Positions 26,149 to 34,954 of a stretch of DNA of 64,000 bases are shown one piece after another (the first letter of the stretch is position 1; every line of letters starts with the position of its first letter). Under the pieces are notes generated by a model. The model was not told the origin of the DNA. It made no database searches and saw nothing but the letters and a program-made list of their open reading frames with translations. The position numbers were made by a program, and so were the translations under genes. The stretch lies in NCBI GenBank assembly GCA_024742305.1, contig JANSYQ010000002.1:62001-126000 (forward strand), given 5' to 3'. This DNA is from a bacterium (GTDB taxonomy: Bacteria > Bacteroidota > Bacteroidia > Flavobacteriales_D > Crocinitomicaceae).

Positions 26149-27657
26149 ATGATGAAATTACGAGCTACCCTATTTTTGATTTTGACAACTCAGGTTGCAT
26201 TATCACAGAATTTTAATCGTCCTAACCCTGAAGGTACGTTCCCGTATCAATTTGAGACCGCCGGAAACTCTGACTCTGGATATTTTATAACTACGCATTT
26301 CAAATCTAACGTGTTCCCATCAAGCCCTTTTTACTTGGCACCATACCCTGTAATCTACGATAATGATGGCTACGTTGCTTGGTATTCCACACCCGGCATT
26401 CGCAACGTTATAGATTTCAAATATTACCCAAGTGCCGATCTGTTTTCCTACGGAGCGGTGGAGCAAGGACAAGATCGGAAGTTCATTATACTGGATGGAA
26501 ATTTAAACCGAATTGACACACTGAACACCTTGATGCACATGGAAGATTTGCACGATATTCAAAGAGCTGCAAATGGAAACTGGCTGTTATGCGTGCGGTT
26601 TATGGATACAATGAATCTCTCGGCATATACTTTTGACGGTAACCAAGGTAGTACACAAACAATTATTCGAGGGTACGGAGTTCAGGAATTGGACCCAAAT
26701 GGCAACCTTGTATTTGAGTGGAACAGCAACGATCATATGCATCCTTCTGAAACCTACGATTTCTATGGCTATAACGTAAACGACTTTGATTATTGCCATG
26801 GAAATGCCGTTGCTGAAGATGATGACGGGCATCTACTTTTTTCCATGCGACATACAAATAGCATCATTAAAGTACACCGAACTACCGGAAACATTATTTG
26901 GCGATTGGGTGGAGAACTCTCTGACTTTACTTTCAATTCAACTTCCCCATTTAGTGCGCAACATGACATCCGAAGATTACCCAACGGCAATTACAGTTTG
27001 TATAACAACGACAATATGGGAACTACGCCAACTTGGTCCCGAGGAGAGGAATACGTACTAGACACGATCAATTGGACGGCAACAAAAGTGTATGAATACG
27101 GGCATCCCGACATCAATTTTCATCCGTCCATGGGGAGTTATCGTCACCTCTCTAACGACTACAAAATAATGGGTTGGGGAAGCTCGTTTCGTCCTGAACC
27201 AACAGCGACATTAGTAGACGATCAAGATCAAATCCTTTCGGAGTTTTACTGTGAGGATTCAGTAATGTCCTATCGTATGTTCTTCGATATGGATCTCGCC
27301 TTACCTCGACCTGAAATTACCTGTCAAAACAACGGAAATGGCTATGAGCTAACGGTCAATGCCGCCGGACCTTTTCAATGGTCAACGGGAGAAACCACGC
27401 AAACCATACAAATTACAAATGCCGGAGTGTATCAAGTATGGCTTCCTTACGGTGAAGGCTTCATCGGCTCACTACCCTTTGAAGTGATCGATCCAAATAT
27501 ACCTTGTACAGCAGGAATTTCAGAACACACATTGGACTCAGACAACTTCAGGTGGTTCAATCTACTTGGTCAAGAAGTTCAGCATTTGGAGAAGGGACGG
27601 TTGTATTTAAAAGTCTACGATTCGGGAACTACCGAAAAAGTAATTTTCGAAAAATAA
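26149..27657 (+). CDS. Secreted arylsulfotransferase (ASST)-like propeller protein with T9SS tail
   Basis: A 502-residue protein with a signal peptide (M-M-K-L-R-A-T-L-F-L-I-L...S-Q). The body has the aryl-sulfotransferase propeller pattern: H-D-I-Q-R-A-A-N-G-N-W-L, C-H-G-N-A-V-A-E-D-D-D-G-H-L-L-F-S, I-I-W-R-L-G-G, and Q-H-D-I-R-R-L-P-N-G-N-Y. The conserved histidines match those used by ASST to carry sulfate in PAPS-independent transfer between phenolic compounds. The last ~35 residues (R-W-F-N-L-L-G-Q-E-V...V-I-F-E-K) look like a degenerate T9SS sorting domain. It is followed one base later by the third radical SAM gene. Activity is inferred; some family members are binding proteins only. 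Confidence 0.78.
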   Translation: MMKLRATLFLILTTQVALSQNFNRPNPEGTFPYQFETAGNSDSGYFITTHFKSNVFPSSPFYLAPYPVIYDNDGYVAWYSTPGIRNVIDFKYYPSADLFSYGAVEQGQDRKFIILDGNLNRIDTLNTLMHMEDLHDIQRAANGNWLLCVRFMDTMNLSAYTFDGNQGSTQTIIRGYGVQELDPNGNLVFEWNSNDHMHPSETYDFYGYNVNDFDYCHGNAVAEDDDGHLLFSMRHTNSIIKVHRTTGNIIWRLGGELSDFTFNSTSPFSAQHDIRRLPNGNYSLYNNDNMGTTPTWSRGEEYVLDTINWTATKVYEYGHPDINFHPSMGSYRHLSNDYKIMGWGSSFRPEPTATLVDDQDQILSEFYCEDSVMSYRMFFDMDLALPRPEITCQNNGNGYELTVNAAGPFQWSTGETTQTIQITNAGVYQVWLPYGEGFIGSLPFEVIDPNIPCTAGISEHTLDSDNFRWFNLLGQEVQHLEKGRLYLKVYDSGTTEKVIFEK

Positions 27658-27658
27658 T

Positions 27659-29179
27659 ATGTCAAAACACGTAGTTCTTTTCAACCCGAGAAGCGCGGAT
27701 GCCAAACACCGCATTCCCAATTCTATTCTACAAGTCGGATCGTCGATCGACGGCACGTTTCCCTATCATTTTGTGGATGGAAACCTCGAAGTTGATCCCC
27801 TGCAAACCATCTTAAGCCTCATCGATAAACATGATATGGGGTACGTAGGAATGACCGTGATGCCTGGGCCTCAACTCTCTCAAGCCATTCCATTTGCAAA
27901 GGAGATTCATAAACGGTATCCGGAAATCACCATGATTTGGGGCGGTTATTTTGCTGCGAATCAACACAAGGTTGTTTTGGAATCAGGTTGGGTGGATTAT
28001 GTCATTAATGGACCTGGCGACTCAGCATTTCCGGCACTACTGGAGGCATTGGAAAATGATCGGAAGGATGATGTTCCAACTATTCCCAATTTGATTTTTA
28101 AAAATGCAGAAGGAAAAATAATTACTACGAGGAAGGAAGCGCTTCCCGACATGGACAATTTGCCGAGTTTCGCTTACGAAAAGTTGAATGCATCTTATCC
28201 ACTGGAAAACTATCTAGCCAAGACCTTCATGGGAGGAAAAACCCTCGCATATCATTCCAGTTTCGGGTGCCCGTTTACATGTTCTTTCTGTGCTGTTGTT
28301 CCCATTTACAATGCTCGCTGGAAGGGGCTGAGCGCTCAGCGAATGGCTGACGACGTACTCGGATTTAAGAAAAAGTATGGTATTGATGCGGTAGAGTTTC
28401 ACGACAATAACTTCTTCACCTCCCGAAAGCGTGTGGTCGAATTCGCCGAAAAAATAAAAGGTGAAAGCATTGCTTGGTGGGGCGAAGGACGCATTGATAC
28501 TATCAACAAATATTCTGATGAGGACCTACAATTGATGCAAGAGGCTGGACTCCGAATGATTTTCCTTGGAGCTGAAACGGGAAACGATGAAGTCTTGAAG
28601 CAGATGGATAAAGGTGGAACTCAAACGGGCGCTCAAATCAAAGAATTCGCTGGGCGATTGAAGAGGTTTGGGATCGTTCCTGAGTACAGTTTTGTTTTGG
28701 GAATGCCCGGCGAAAGTCCCGAAAAGGTCATGCGTCAAATCAATGAAGACATTCGATTCATTCAAGAAATCAAACGCATTAATCCGGAAACAGAAATCAT
28801 TATTTACGTGTATTCTCCCGTTCCTACGGAAGGAAGTGAATTGTACGAAACCATTCAAGAACAAGGCTTTTCATTCCCTCGAACATTGGAAGATTGGCTC
28901 TCGCCGGATTGGGAACGATTTGATTTACGCAAAAATCCCTTGACACCATGGCTGAATGCCAAGCACATCAAACGCATCAAAGATTTTGAAACCGTATTAA
29001 ACGGCATGTATCCGACAAGTAGCGATTTCCGAATTACGAAAGGAAAACGTCGATTGCTCAGATGGGTGTCATCTTGGCGCTACAAAACCGGATTTTTTGC
29101 GTATCCCTATGAAATCAAGTTATTGCTAAAAATTTGGAAATACCGCCAACCAGAAGAGCAAGGATTCTACAGCGAGTGA
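27659..29179 (+). CDS. B12-binding radical SAM protein (pair 3)
   Basis: A 506-residue protein with an N-terminal cobalamin-binding-like domain (M-I-W-G-G-Y-F-A, V-I-N-G-P-G-D) and a radical SAM core C-P-F-T-C-S-F-C (Cys204, Cys208, Cys211). F-L-G-A-E-T-G-N and G-M-P-G-E-S follow. The C-terminal ~90 residues are basic. It is more diverged from the other two B12 radical SAM proteins than they are from each other. It starts 1 bp after the ASST-like stop and overlaps the next methyltransferase start (TGATG), so the three genes are probably co-transcribed. Substrate unknown. Confidence 0.9.
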   Translation: MSKHVVLFNPRSADAKHRIPNSILQVGSSIDGTFPYHFVDGNLEVDPLQTILSLIDKHDMGYVGMTVMPGPQLSQAIPFAKEIHKRYPEITMIWGGYFAANQHKVVLESGWVDYVINGPGDSAFPALLEALENDRKDDVPTIPNLIFKNAEGKIITTRKEALPDMDNLPSFAYEKLNASYPLENYLAKTFMGGKTLAYHSSFGCPFTCSFCAVVPIYNARWKGLSAQRMADDVLGFKKKYGIDAVEFHDNNFFTSRKRVVEFAEKIKGESIAWWGEGRIDTINKYSDEDLQLMQEAGLRMIFLGAETGNDEVLKQMDKGGTQTGAQIKEFAGRLKRFGIVPEYSFVLGMPGESPEKVMRQINEDIRFIQEIKRINPETEIIIYVYSPVPTEGSELYETIQEQGFSFPRTLEDWLSPDWERFDLRKNPLTPWLNAKHIKRIKDFETVLNGMYPTSSDFRITKGKRRLLRWVSSWRYKTGFFAYPYEIKLLLKIWKYRQPEEQGFYSE

Positions 29180-29835
29180 TGCGTAAAAAGTTGAAGAATA
29201 TTTGGTTTCGTCTTTTCTCCGATCGCATTGTTCGGAAGATTGAAAAGGACAACTCGTACCAGTATAAGTCGATTCAATTGACTCTAGAACCGGGTGTTTT
29301 CCATCCAAAATATTTCGATAGCAGTCAACTACTTCTGCAATGGGTGGAAGCGAATGAATTGAGCGAAAAACGAATCATCGAAGTCGGCTGTGGAAGTGGA
29401 ATTGCCTCACTAAGAGCAGCGCAAAAAGGAGCGCATGTTTGGGCCGTCGATATCCATCCGAAAGCTACCGAGTTATTGAAGAAAAACGCTGAATCCAACG
29501 GCACACAGTTAGAGATTAAACAATCTGATTTGTTCGTTGCAGTTCCCAAAATGTCTTTTGATTACGTTTTGATTAATCCTCCTTTTTACCCTAAAAACCC
29601 TAGATCTGATGCCGAAAAAGCTTGGTTTTGCGGTGCCGGATTTGAATACTTTCATTCTTTATTCGAACAGCTTCAAGATCGAAATCAAACTTACGGTATT
29701 TTCATGACCCTCTCGGACGATTGCGACTTGAATCGTATTCAATCTATCGCTTCGGAACACGGGTTTACATTTCATTTGCGCCAGACCAAAAAGGGCTTTT
29801 TCGAGAAGAATTTTTTGTTTGAAATCGAGGGTTAG
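29179..29835 (+). CDS. Class I methyltransferase with NPPF motif (pair 3)
   Basis: A ~218-residue enzyme. Motif I is I-I-E-V-G-C-G-S-G-I-A-S, and motif IV is L-I-N-P-P-F-Y-P. The NPP(F/Y) motif is typical of enzymes that methylate planar nitrogen, such as protein glutamine or nucleobase methyltransferases of the HemK/RsmC/PrmA type. That makes it distinct from the other methyltransferases here. The start is the ATG overlapping the previous stop; a 15-codon extension upstream would lie inside the radical SAM gene. A modified amide or base in the cluster's product is possible. Confidence 0.82.
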   Translation: MRKKLKNIWFRLFSDRIVRKIEKDNSYQYKSIQLTLEPGVFHPKYFDSSQLLLQWVEANELSEKRIIEVGCGSGIASLRAAQKGAHVWAVDIHPKATELLKKNAESNGTQLEIKQSDLFVAVPKMSFDYVLINPPFYPKNPRSDAEKAWFCGAGFEYFHSLFEQLQDRNQTYGIFMTLSDDCDLNRIQSIASEHGFTFHLRQTKKGFFEKNFLFEIEG

Positions 29836-29951
29836 ACTCTAGACCAATCATAAAATCGCGCCTAGATAAAGGACAAAAGACTCGTCCGACCTTAACTCCT
29901 GAAATACTTCTGAATTTTCTCTTTTCACCTCTCCCTTCTTACTTCTCACCA

Positions 29952-30107
29952 CTAAAAAGGATACACCAATGGCGCCAATACCGAAGACTCACCGAGAATG
30001 ATTAAAACCGCTAAAATGAGAAATGCCAGCAGCAACGGAAACAACCAAAACTTGCGCTTCTTCCAAAAGAATTTCCCTAAAGACCGTGCTACTTCCCAGC
30101 GACTCAT
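29952..30107 (-). CDS. DUF5989-type small membrane protein (51 aa)
   Basis: A 51-codon gene that starts directly after the stop of the SxtJ-like gene (TAAATG). It encodes a basic/aromatic start (K-F-F-W-K-K-R-K-F-W), then one membrane helix (L-F-P-L-L-L-A-F-L-I-L-A-V-L-I-I-L), then G-E-S-S-V-L-A-P-L-V-Y-P-F. The ending and size fit DUF5989, a tiny family normally found beside SxtJ and a carbamoyltransferase. The role is unknown; it may help a membrane complex at the carbamoyltransferase. It is easy to miss because of its length. Confidence 0.82.
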   Translation of the reverse strand: MSRWEVARSLGKFFWKKRKFWLFPLLLAFLILAVLIILGESSVLAPLVYPF

Positions 30108-30488
30108 TTATCCCATGTTTTCGTACTCCTTCGCGTTCGCTTTTTCCTTCCAACCCGGACTGAAATCCACTTTCACGAAGAGTTTTCCGATCCAAATAAA
30201 CAGAAAATAGAGAATGGAAAGTAAAATCGAACTCACAATTTCTCCAACAAACTTTCCGATGAAGAACCAAACAAACAAGACCGGATACAACAGTTGCGGA
30301 AGTAACAACCACCCCAAAACCATTACAGATAAAGGAATTATACGACTGAAAAATGGCGTAGTGAATCCGTACCAACGATAAAAAAAGATGCAAACAACTA
30401 AAAATACCAGCCCTACGAACTGTAATTGCTTGTTCCGTTTCGACGCTAATGCGACACTTTCCTGATATATGCTGCTAATCCAACTCAA
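30108..30488 (-). CDS. SxtJ-family membrane protein
   Basis: A 126-residue protein with two or three hydrophobic helices (V-G-L-V-F-L-V-V-C-I-F-F; I-I-P-L-S-V-M-V-L-G-W-L-L-L-P; F-V-W-F-F-I-G-K-F) and a polar C-terminus. Length, helix pattern and position fit the SxtJ family named from saxitoxin clusters, which accompanies NodU/SxtI-like carbamoyltransferases. It overlaps the carbamoyltransferase gene by 14 bp and is followed immediately by the DUF5989 gene. Its biochemical role is not established. Confidence 0.8.
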   Translation of the reverse strand: MSWISSIYQESVALASKRNKQLQFVGLVFLVVCIFFYRWYGFTTPFFSRIIPLSVMVLGWLLLPQLLYPVLFVWFFIGKFVGEIVSSILLSILYFLFIWIGKLFVKVDFSPGWKEKANAKEYENMG

Positions 30489-32214
30489 GTCGTATGTCTT
30501 TGATTTTTACGTTCGTATTTTCTTCTTTTCGAATGATGAAATTGCCTATCACCAAAACGTCCAATCCGCTTCCGAAAAAGGTTCGAAGTGCATCTTCAGG
30601 ACTGTGCACCATGGGCTCGCCTCGTCGGTTGAAACTGGTGTTGATCAAAACAGGAACGCCTGATTTCTCATGAAACTTTGTAAGCAATTGGTGAAGTCGC
30701 TTGTTTTGATGTGTGTTCACTGTTTGCACCCGTGCACTTCCGTCTTTGTGAACACACGCTTCAATCTGCTTTGATTCCTTCGTGGTAAAGGTGAAAAGCA
30801 TTTCGTGCGCGTTACGTATGTTCTCAAAATAGTTGGATGCATGTTCTTCCATCACTACTGGTGCAAAAGGACGAAATTGCTCCCGGAACTTGATCATTTC
30901 ATTGATCTTATCACGCATTTCCTCACCTTTTGGATTGGCGAGTATGCTTCTGTTACCAAGCGCTCTAGGTCCCATTTCATCACGCCCCTGAAACCAAGCC
31001 ACCACTTTTCCTTCGTTCAGCAATTCAGAAGTTTCAAGGAATAAATCTTCATCTTCCATTTGTACAAAATGTACTTGGTGTGCCTCCAGGGTTTTCTGTA
31101 TGCTGTTGGAGTCAAAAGCTCTACCCAAATACGATGGAACCTCAGCAACTCTTCTTGGATGTTCTTGATTGGCACAAAGTAATGCTGCTCCAACGGCACC
31201 TCCAGCATCTCCGCTGGCACTGTAAATGAAAACATCTTCGAAAATTCCGCTCTCCAGCAATCGCTGATTCGCTTTGCAGTTCAACGCAACTCCTCCACCG
31301 AAGCACAGATACTTTTGCCCTGTTTTATCTTTTACATGCTGCGCAGACTTCAACACAATTTCTTCCAAAACGGCTTGAATAGATGCGGCCATGTCTTTGT
31401 AAAATGTGCTGATATGTTTTTCGGGTTTCAGTGCTGGTTTTCCCATTACCGCTTCAAACTTCGAATTAATCATCCGCATGCCACGATGAAACTTGAAATA
31501 CTTCAAATTCAATTCAATAGAGCCGTCGTCTTGTATGGAAACAAAATTCTCCTTGATTAGATCGACATATTTGGGCGTTCCGTAGGGTGCCAACCCCATC
31601 AATTTATACTCTCCGCTATTTACTCGGAAGCCGCAATATTGGGTAAAAGCAGAATACAACATCCCTACCGAATGTGGGTAGTTTTGTTGCGCGAGTTGCC
31701 TGATTTCATTATTCGTAAAAGTCCCCAAGGATGCGCACGCCCATTCGCCCACGCCATCCAATGTTAAATAGGCAGCCTCTTCAAATGGAGAAGCATAACA
31801 AGCAGCTGCCGCATGTGATTCATGATGTTCAGCGTAGAAAAAATCTCCCTTGAATCCCAATTCCTTGCGAATGTTATGTGGTACCCATAACTTCTCCCGA
31901 AGCCATGACTTTACGGTTTTTCTGAAGGGCAAAAATGATTGTGGATAATAGGCAATCTGCGTCTCCAACAATCGTTCAAACTTCTGAAATGGCTTCTCGT
32001 AATAAGCAACGTGTTGTACTTCTTTAATGGAAATTCCTGCCTGCTCCAAGCAAAACCTTGCCGCCTGAACAGGTAGACCTCTGTCTTGCTTTTTACGCGA
32101 CAAACGCTCCTCTTGAATGGCAACTATGACCTTTCCATCCTTCACGAGTGCCGCAGCAGAATCGTGAAAATACGCGGAGATTCCCAAAATGTATGTTGAC
32201 GCATCTACTGCCAT
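30475..32214 (-). CDS. NodU/TobZ-type O-carbamoyltransferase
   Basis: A 579-residue enzyme that transfers a carbamoyl group from carbamoyl phosphate, via a carbamoyl-adenylate, to a hydroxyl. The N-terminal Kae1/ASKHA domain begins G-I-S-A-Y-F-H-D-S-A-A-A and has the metal-binding H-H-E-S-H-A-A-A-A. The C-terminal YrdC-like domain contains G-P-R-A-L-G-N-R-S-I-L and N-T-S-F-N-R-R-G-E-P-M-V. Length is typical. It lies in an operon SGNH - carbamoyltransferase - SxtJ - DUF5989 with short overlaps. Within this glycan region the likely acceptor is a sugar of a surface polysaccharide; that is inference. Confidence 0.93.
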   Translation of the reverse strand: MAVDASTYILGISAYFHDSAAALVKDGKVIVAIQEERLSRKKQDRGLPVQAARFCLEQAGISIKEVQHVAYYEKPFQKFERLLETQIAYYPQSFLPFRKTVKSWLREKLWVPHNIRKELGFKGDFFYAEHHESHAAAACYASPFEEAAYLTLDGVGEWACASLGTFTNNEIRQLAQQNYPHSVGMLYSAFTQYCGFRVNSGEYKLMGLAPYGTPKYVDLIKENFVSIQDDGSIELNLKYFKFHRGMRMINSKFEAVMGKPALKPEKHISTFYKDMAASIQAVLEEIVLKSAQHVKDKTGQKYLCFGGGVALNCKANQRLLESGIFEDVFIYSASGDAGGAVGAALLCANQEHPRRVAEVPSYLGRAFDSNSIQKTLEAHQVHFVQMEDEDLFLETSELLNEGKVVAWFQGRDEMGPRALGNRSILANPKGEEMRDKINEMIKFREQFRPFAPVVMEEHASNYFENIRNAHEMLFTFTTKESKQIEACVHKDGSARVQTVNTHQNKRLHQLLTKFHEKSGVPVLINTSFNRRGEPMVHSPEDALRTFFGSGLDVLVIGNFIIRKEENTNVKIKDIRLELD

Positions 32215-33185
32215 AGCTCCTTGGTATGTTCGCTCAAAAAATCAAACAATACCTCTTGTCCGGTTTCATTCAAATGAGGATCATTGTTGAAATACAATTG
32301 TTTTCCTTCCGATTCCATGGCACGAAAATACCGCATTGGATTCAAAACCTCTACACCTTTTATCTTGGATATCGTGCGAATGAAATTATGATTGACTTTC
32401 ATGGATGATTTGTGTCCCGATAACTGCTCATAGTTCTTGTTGTATTCTTTTGTTACTTGGCTAAAATGCGGAATGACAACAATGTAAATTGGCACACTTT
32501 TCGGCACCAACTCCCGTAAGTAAGCGATGGATTCTTTGGCTTCTGTCATCGCCTCTTTCATGTCTCCCTTCAAACCAATGGATTGATTGACATAATCGGG
32601 CTCGGCTTGAATCATCATTTTCGTTCTTGGCGAATATAAACGTGTAGAAAATGGAGCTTCATCTTGTTTTAGTTTTTTACGATCGAAATCCGATTGCATT
32701 CCTTTCATTCTCCTAGAGAACAATCCGAAAATCTCGAAATACGGTTTCACGGACCAATAACAATTTCGCGCAAAAGAAAGTTCGCTCCAGTTGACGGGCG
32801 GATTGATATCTGTAAGGTCATTCCCCACATACATTTGGTAGATGATTCCTTTGGGAGGATGGTCGGAAATGCGCCTCGATGCTATCAGTTCCATTTCATA
32901 CGGTCCGCTGCCGGGCATAGAGCAATTGATCACATTGATTTTTGGATGTGCCTCACGAAAATGTGCTACGTAGCCGTTTGGATATGCTGTAAAAGAGTCA
33001 CCAAAGACCAGTACATTGGGTTGATTGGAGTGAATATTTTTATTCAGTGCTTTGTACTCAGTCTTGAAAAAATCAATCCATTGATAACGATACGCCACTT
33101 CCAAAACGAGTAAAGTGCAGAATAGTATCAGCGAAATCTGCCATGTCCGCTTCCAAATCTTCTTACCCGTTTTTTTCCAATCCAA
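32205..33185 (-). CDS. Membrane-anchored SGNH/GDSL-like hydrolase
   Basis: A 326-residue protein with an N-terminal signal anchor (W-Q-I-S-L-I-L-F-C-T-L-L-V-L-E-V-A), so the catalytic domain is periplasmic. Visible SGNH blocks are V-L-V-F-G-D-S-F-T (nucleophile Ser), C-S-M-P-G-S-G-P (Gly block), Y-V-G-N-D (Asn block) and the late D-P-H-L-N-E-T-G (Asp/His block). Such enzymes add or remove acyl groups on glycans. It heads the carbamoyltransferase operon, overlapping that gene by 10 bp, and is divergent from a methyltransferase gene. Confidence 0.82.
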   Translation of the reverse strand: MDWKKTGKKIWKRTWQISLILFCTLLVLEVAYRYQWIDFFKTEYKALNKNIHSNQPNVLVFGDSFTAYPNGYVAHFREAHPKINVINCSMPGSGPYEMELIASRRISDHPPKGIIYQMYVGNDLTDINPPVNWSELSFARNCYWSVKPYFEIFGLFSRRMKGMQSDFDRKKLKQDEAPFSTRLYSPRTKMMIQAEPDYVNQSIGLKGDMKEAMTEAKESIAYLRELVPKSVPIYIVVIPHFSQVTKEYNKNYEQLSGHKSSMKVNHNFIRTISKIKGVEVLNPMRYFRAMESEGKQLYFNNDPHLNETGQEVLFDFLSEHTKELWQ

Positions 33186-33255
33186 ATGAAATCGTTTGTT
33201 CTAATTGCCAAATTACGGAAATACTTATATTCGAAAACGATTCTCAATAAGAACA

Positions 33256-34053
33256 ATGGCGCAAGACATCCTGAGCTACTTTGGTTCAAGTCACTCCGAC
33301 TTCCTTCATGCGTATGGAGCAAAATCCACGGCTTTTCTGATCGAGCAAATAGAGTGCAAACCGAATCATGTTGTTTTAGAAATTGGCTTCGGAACCGGTT
33401 CTACACTGGTTGAATTAGCTTCGAGGTTTCCGCAATCGCGCCTTTTTGGCCTGGAACAATCACCTGTCATGTTTGAAACGGCAAAACAACGATTGATCGC
33501 CTGCGAATTAACCGAATACGTTTCTTTACACCTTATGTATGAGGATACCACGCCTTTTTCTGAGAATCAATTTGATACGATTTATTTGGAAAGTGTTTTG
33601 GCGATTCAAAGTGAAGAAGAACTGAAAAATCTTCTCGGAAACATCCAGTTTTGGCTAAAACCAGGTGGTAAACTGGTCTGCAATGAAACTGTTTGGCTTC
33701 CCCATGTCACCCGTGATCAAATCCATCAGATCAACGAAAAGTGCAAACAACGATTTGGCATCATTCAGGCGAGTGAAGAGTTCCCCTACGCGCAAAATTG
33801 GATTGATTTATTTGAATCATTCGAACTCACAACGATTCAATCGAAGGCATTTAGCGAGATCAGTGTCCCCGCTCCATTCAAACAAAATCCAAAGTCTAAA
33901 AACTTTACACGAAAGGGAAAATTACGTTCAGGATTGAATGTAAACAAACGTAAGGAGTGGACCACTTACAAACAAAGTATGAATGAAATTGTTCCAAAAG
34001 GGACGCCGCTAATGGAAGGTTGGTTCTTTGCGTTGGTCAACACTAAAAAGTAG
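33256..34053 (+). CDS. Class I SAM-dependent methyltransferase
   Basis: A ~265-residue methyltransferase with motif I V-L-E-I-G-F-G-T-G-S-T, strand-2 acid in L-F-G-L-E-Q-S-P, and I-Y-L-E-S-V-L-A-I-Q as motif IV. The ATG at 33256 is preferred over a TTG at 33205 because homology begins near it. A promoter-like TTG-N18-TATATTCG pair lies just upstream (about 33205-33233), inside the region that an earlier start would make coding. It leads the sulfotransferase/methyltransferase/SPASM operon. Confidence 0.83.
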   Translation: MAQDILSYFGSSHSDFLHAYGAKSTAFLIEQIECKPNHVVLEIGFGTGSTLVELASRFPQSRLFGLEQSPVMFETAKQRLIACELTEYVSLHLMYEDTTPFSENQFDTIYLESVLAIQSEEELKNLLGNIQFWLKPGGKLVCNETVWLPHVTRDQIHQINEKCKQRFGIIQASEEFPYAQNWIDLFESFELTTIQSKAFSEISVPAPFKQNPKSKNFTRKGKLRSGLNVNKRKEWTTYKQSMNEIVPKGTPLMEGWFFALVNTKK

Positions 34054-34087
34054 GTCAAAATCGCATTTTTACACGTAAATTGGCTGC

Positions 34088-34954
34088 GTGGGAGTCTACT
34101 TCAACAAAAAACGAACGCTACGGCAATACCTCGGACTGATGAAATATTTCATCAAGCGATTTATTGTTTCCCTGCCGTATCGCTTTACAGCTCGTCAACG
34201 TAAACTGCCCGACTTTTTAATCATCGGTGCCATGAAAGGCGGAACATCTTCCCTATATCATTGGATTGACCAGCATCCGGACGCGCATTTATCAAGGGAA
34301 CAAGAAGTCCATTTTTTCGCCACTTCATATCGTAAAGGGCTGAAGTATTATCGGAGTTATTTCCCGAAAGCTTCGGAAGACAAGCTCACTGGGGAATCTT
34401 CACCTTACTACTTCTACCATCCATTGGTGCCGGCTAGAGTGAAAAAAGATTTGCCGAATTGTAAGATCATTGTTTTGCTTCGTGATCCTGTTTTCAGGGC
34501 GTATTCGCACTATCAAATGCACCAAGGAATTGACATGGCTTCTGACTTTGACGAGGCCATTGCTTTGGAGGAAAAGCGCGTTGCCAAACCTCATGCTGAT
34601 TTTGTTGCGGGAAAAGACTATCGGAGTACTGACCATCAAGCCTATAGCTACTTCGGGCGCGGAATGTATTTTGAGCAGTTAGAGCGCTGGTTGCAATACT
34701 TTCCAAAAGAGCAACTGCTTGTTTTGAAGAGCGAAAATTTGTTCGTGAATCCAAGTAAAGTAGTGACGGATGTGTACAATTTCCTTGGTTTGAAGCCCTA
34801 TCAATCCCAAGATCTAAAAGCAGTAAATCAACGTGAGTACACGCCCATATCGAAAGAAAAATACGCGTTGTACAAAAAGCGATTTGTAGCCGATGAACAA
34901 CAACTTTCCGAACTCCTTGGTTCAGAATTTACTTGGAAATACCCCGAAACATGA
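34088..34954 (+). CDS. PAPS-dependent sulfotransferase
   Basis: A 288-residue sulfotransferase of the heparan-sulfate/carbohydrate type. The 5'-phosphosulfate loop is G-A-M-K-G-G-T-S-S (residues 47-55). The 3'-phosphate site is L-L-R-D-P-V-F-R-A-Y-S-H (Arg132, Ser140). A C-terminal E-F-T-W-K-Y-P ends the fold. It would move sulfate from PAPS to a sugar hydroxyl or amine. Start is given as GTG at 34088; the ATG at 34139 is an alternative, both upstream of the fold. It overlaps the next gene by 4 bp (ATGA). The by-product PAP would be removed by the CysQ-like enzyme at 48605. Confidence 0.9.
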   Translation: MGVYFNKKRTLRQYLGLMKYFIKRFIVSLPYRFTARQRKLPDFLIIGAMKGGTSSLYHWIDQHPDAHLSREQEVHFFATSYRKGLKYYRSYFPKASEDKLTGESSPYYFYHPLVPARVKKDLPNCKIIVLLRDPVFRAYSHYQMHQGIDMASDFDEAIALEEKRVAKPHADFVAGKDYRSTDHQAYSYFGRGMYFEQLERWLQYFPKEQLLVLKSENLFVNPSKVVTDVYNFLGLKPYQSQDLKAVNQREYTPISKEKYALYKKRFVADEQQLSELLGSEFTWKYPET

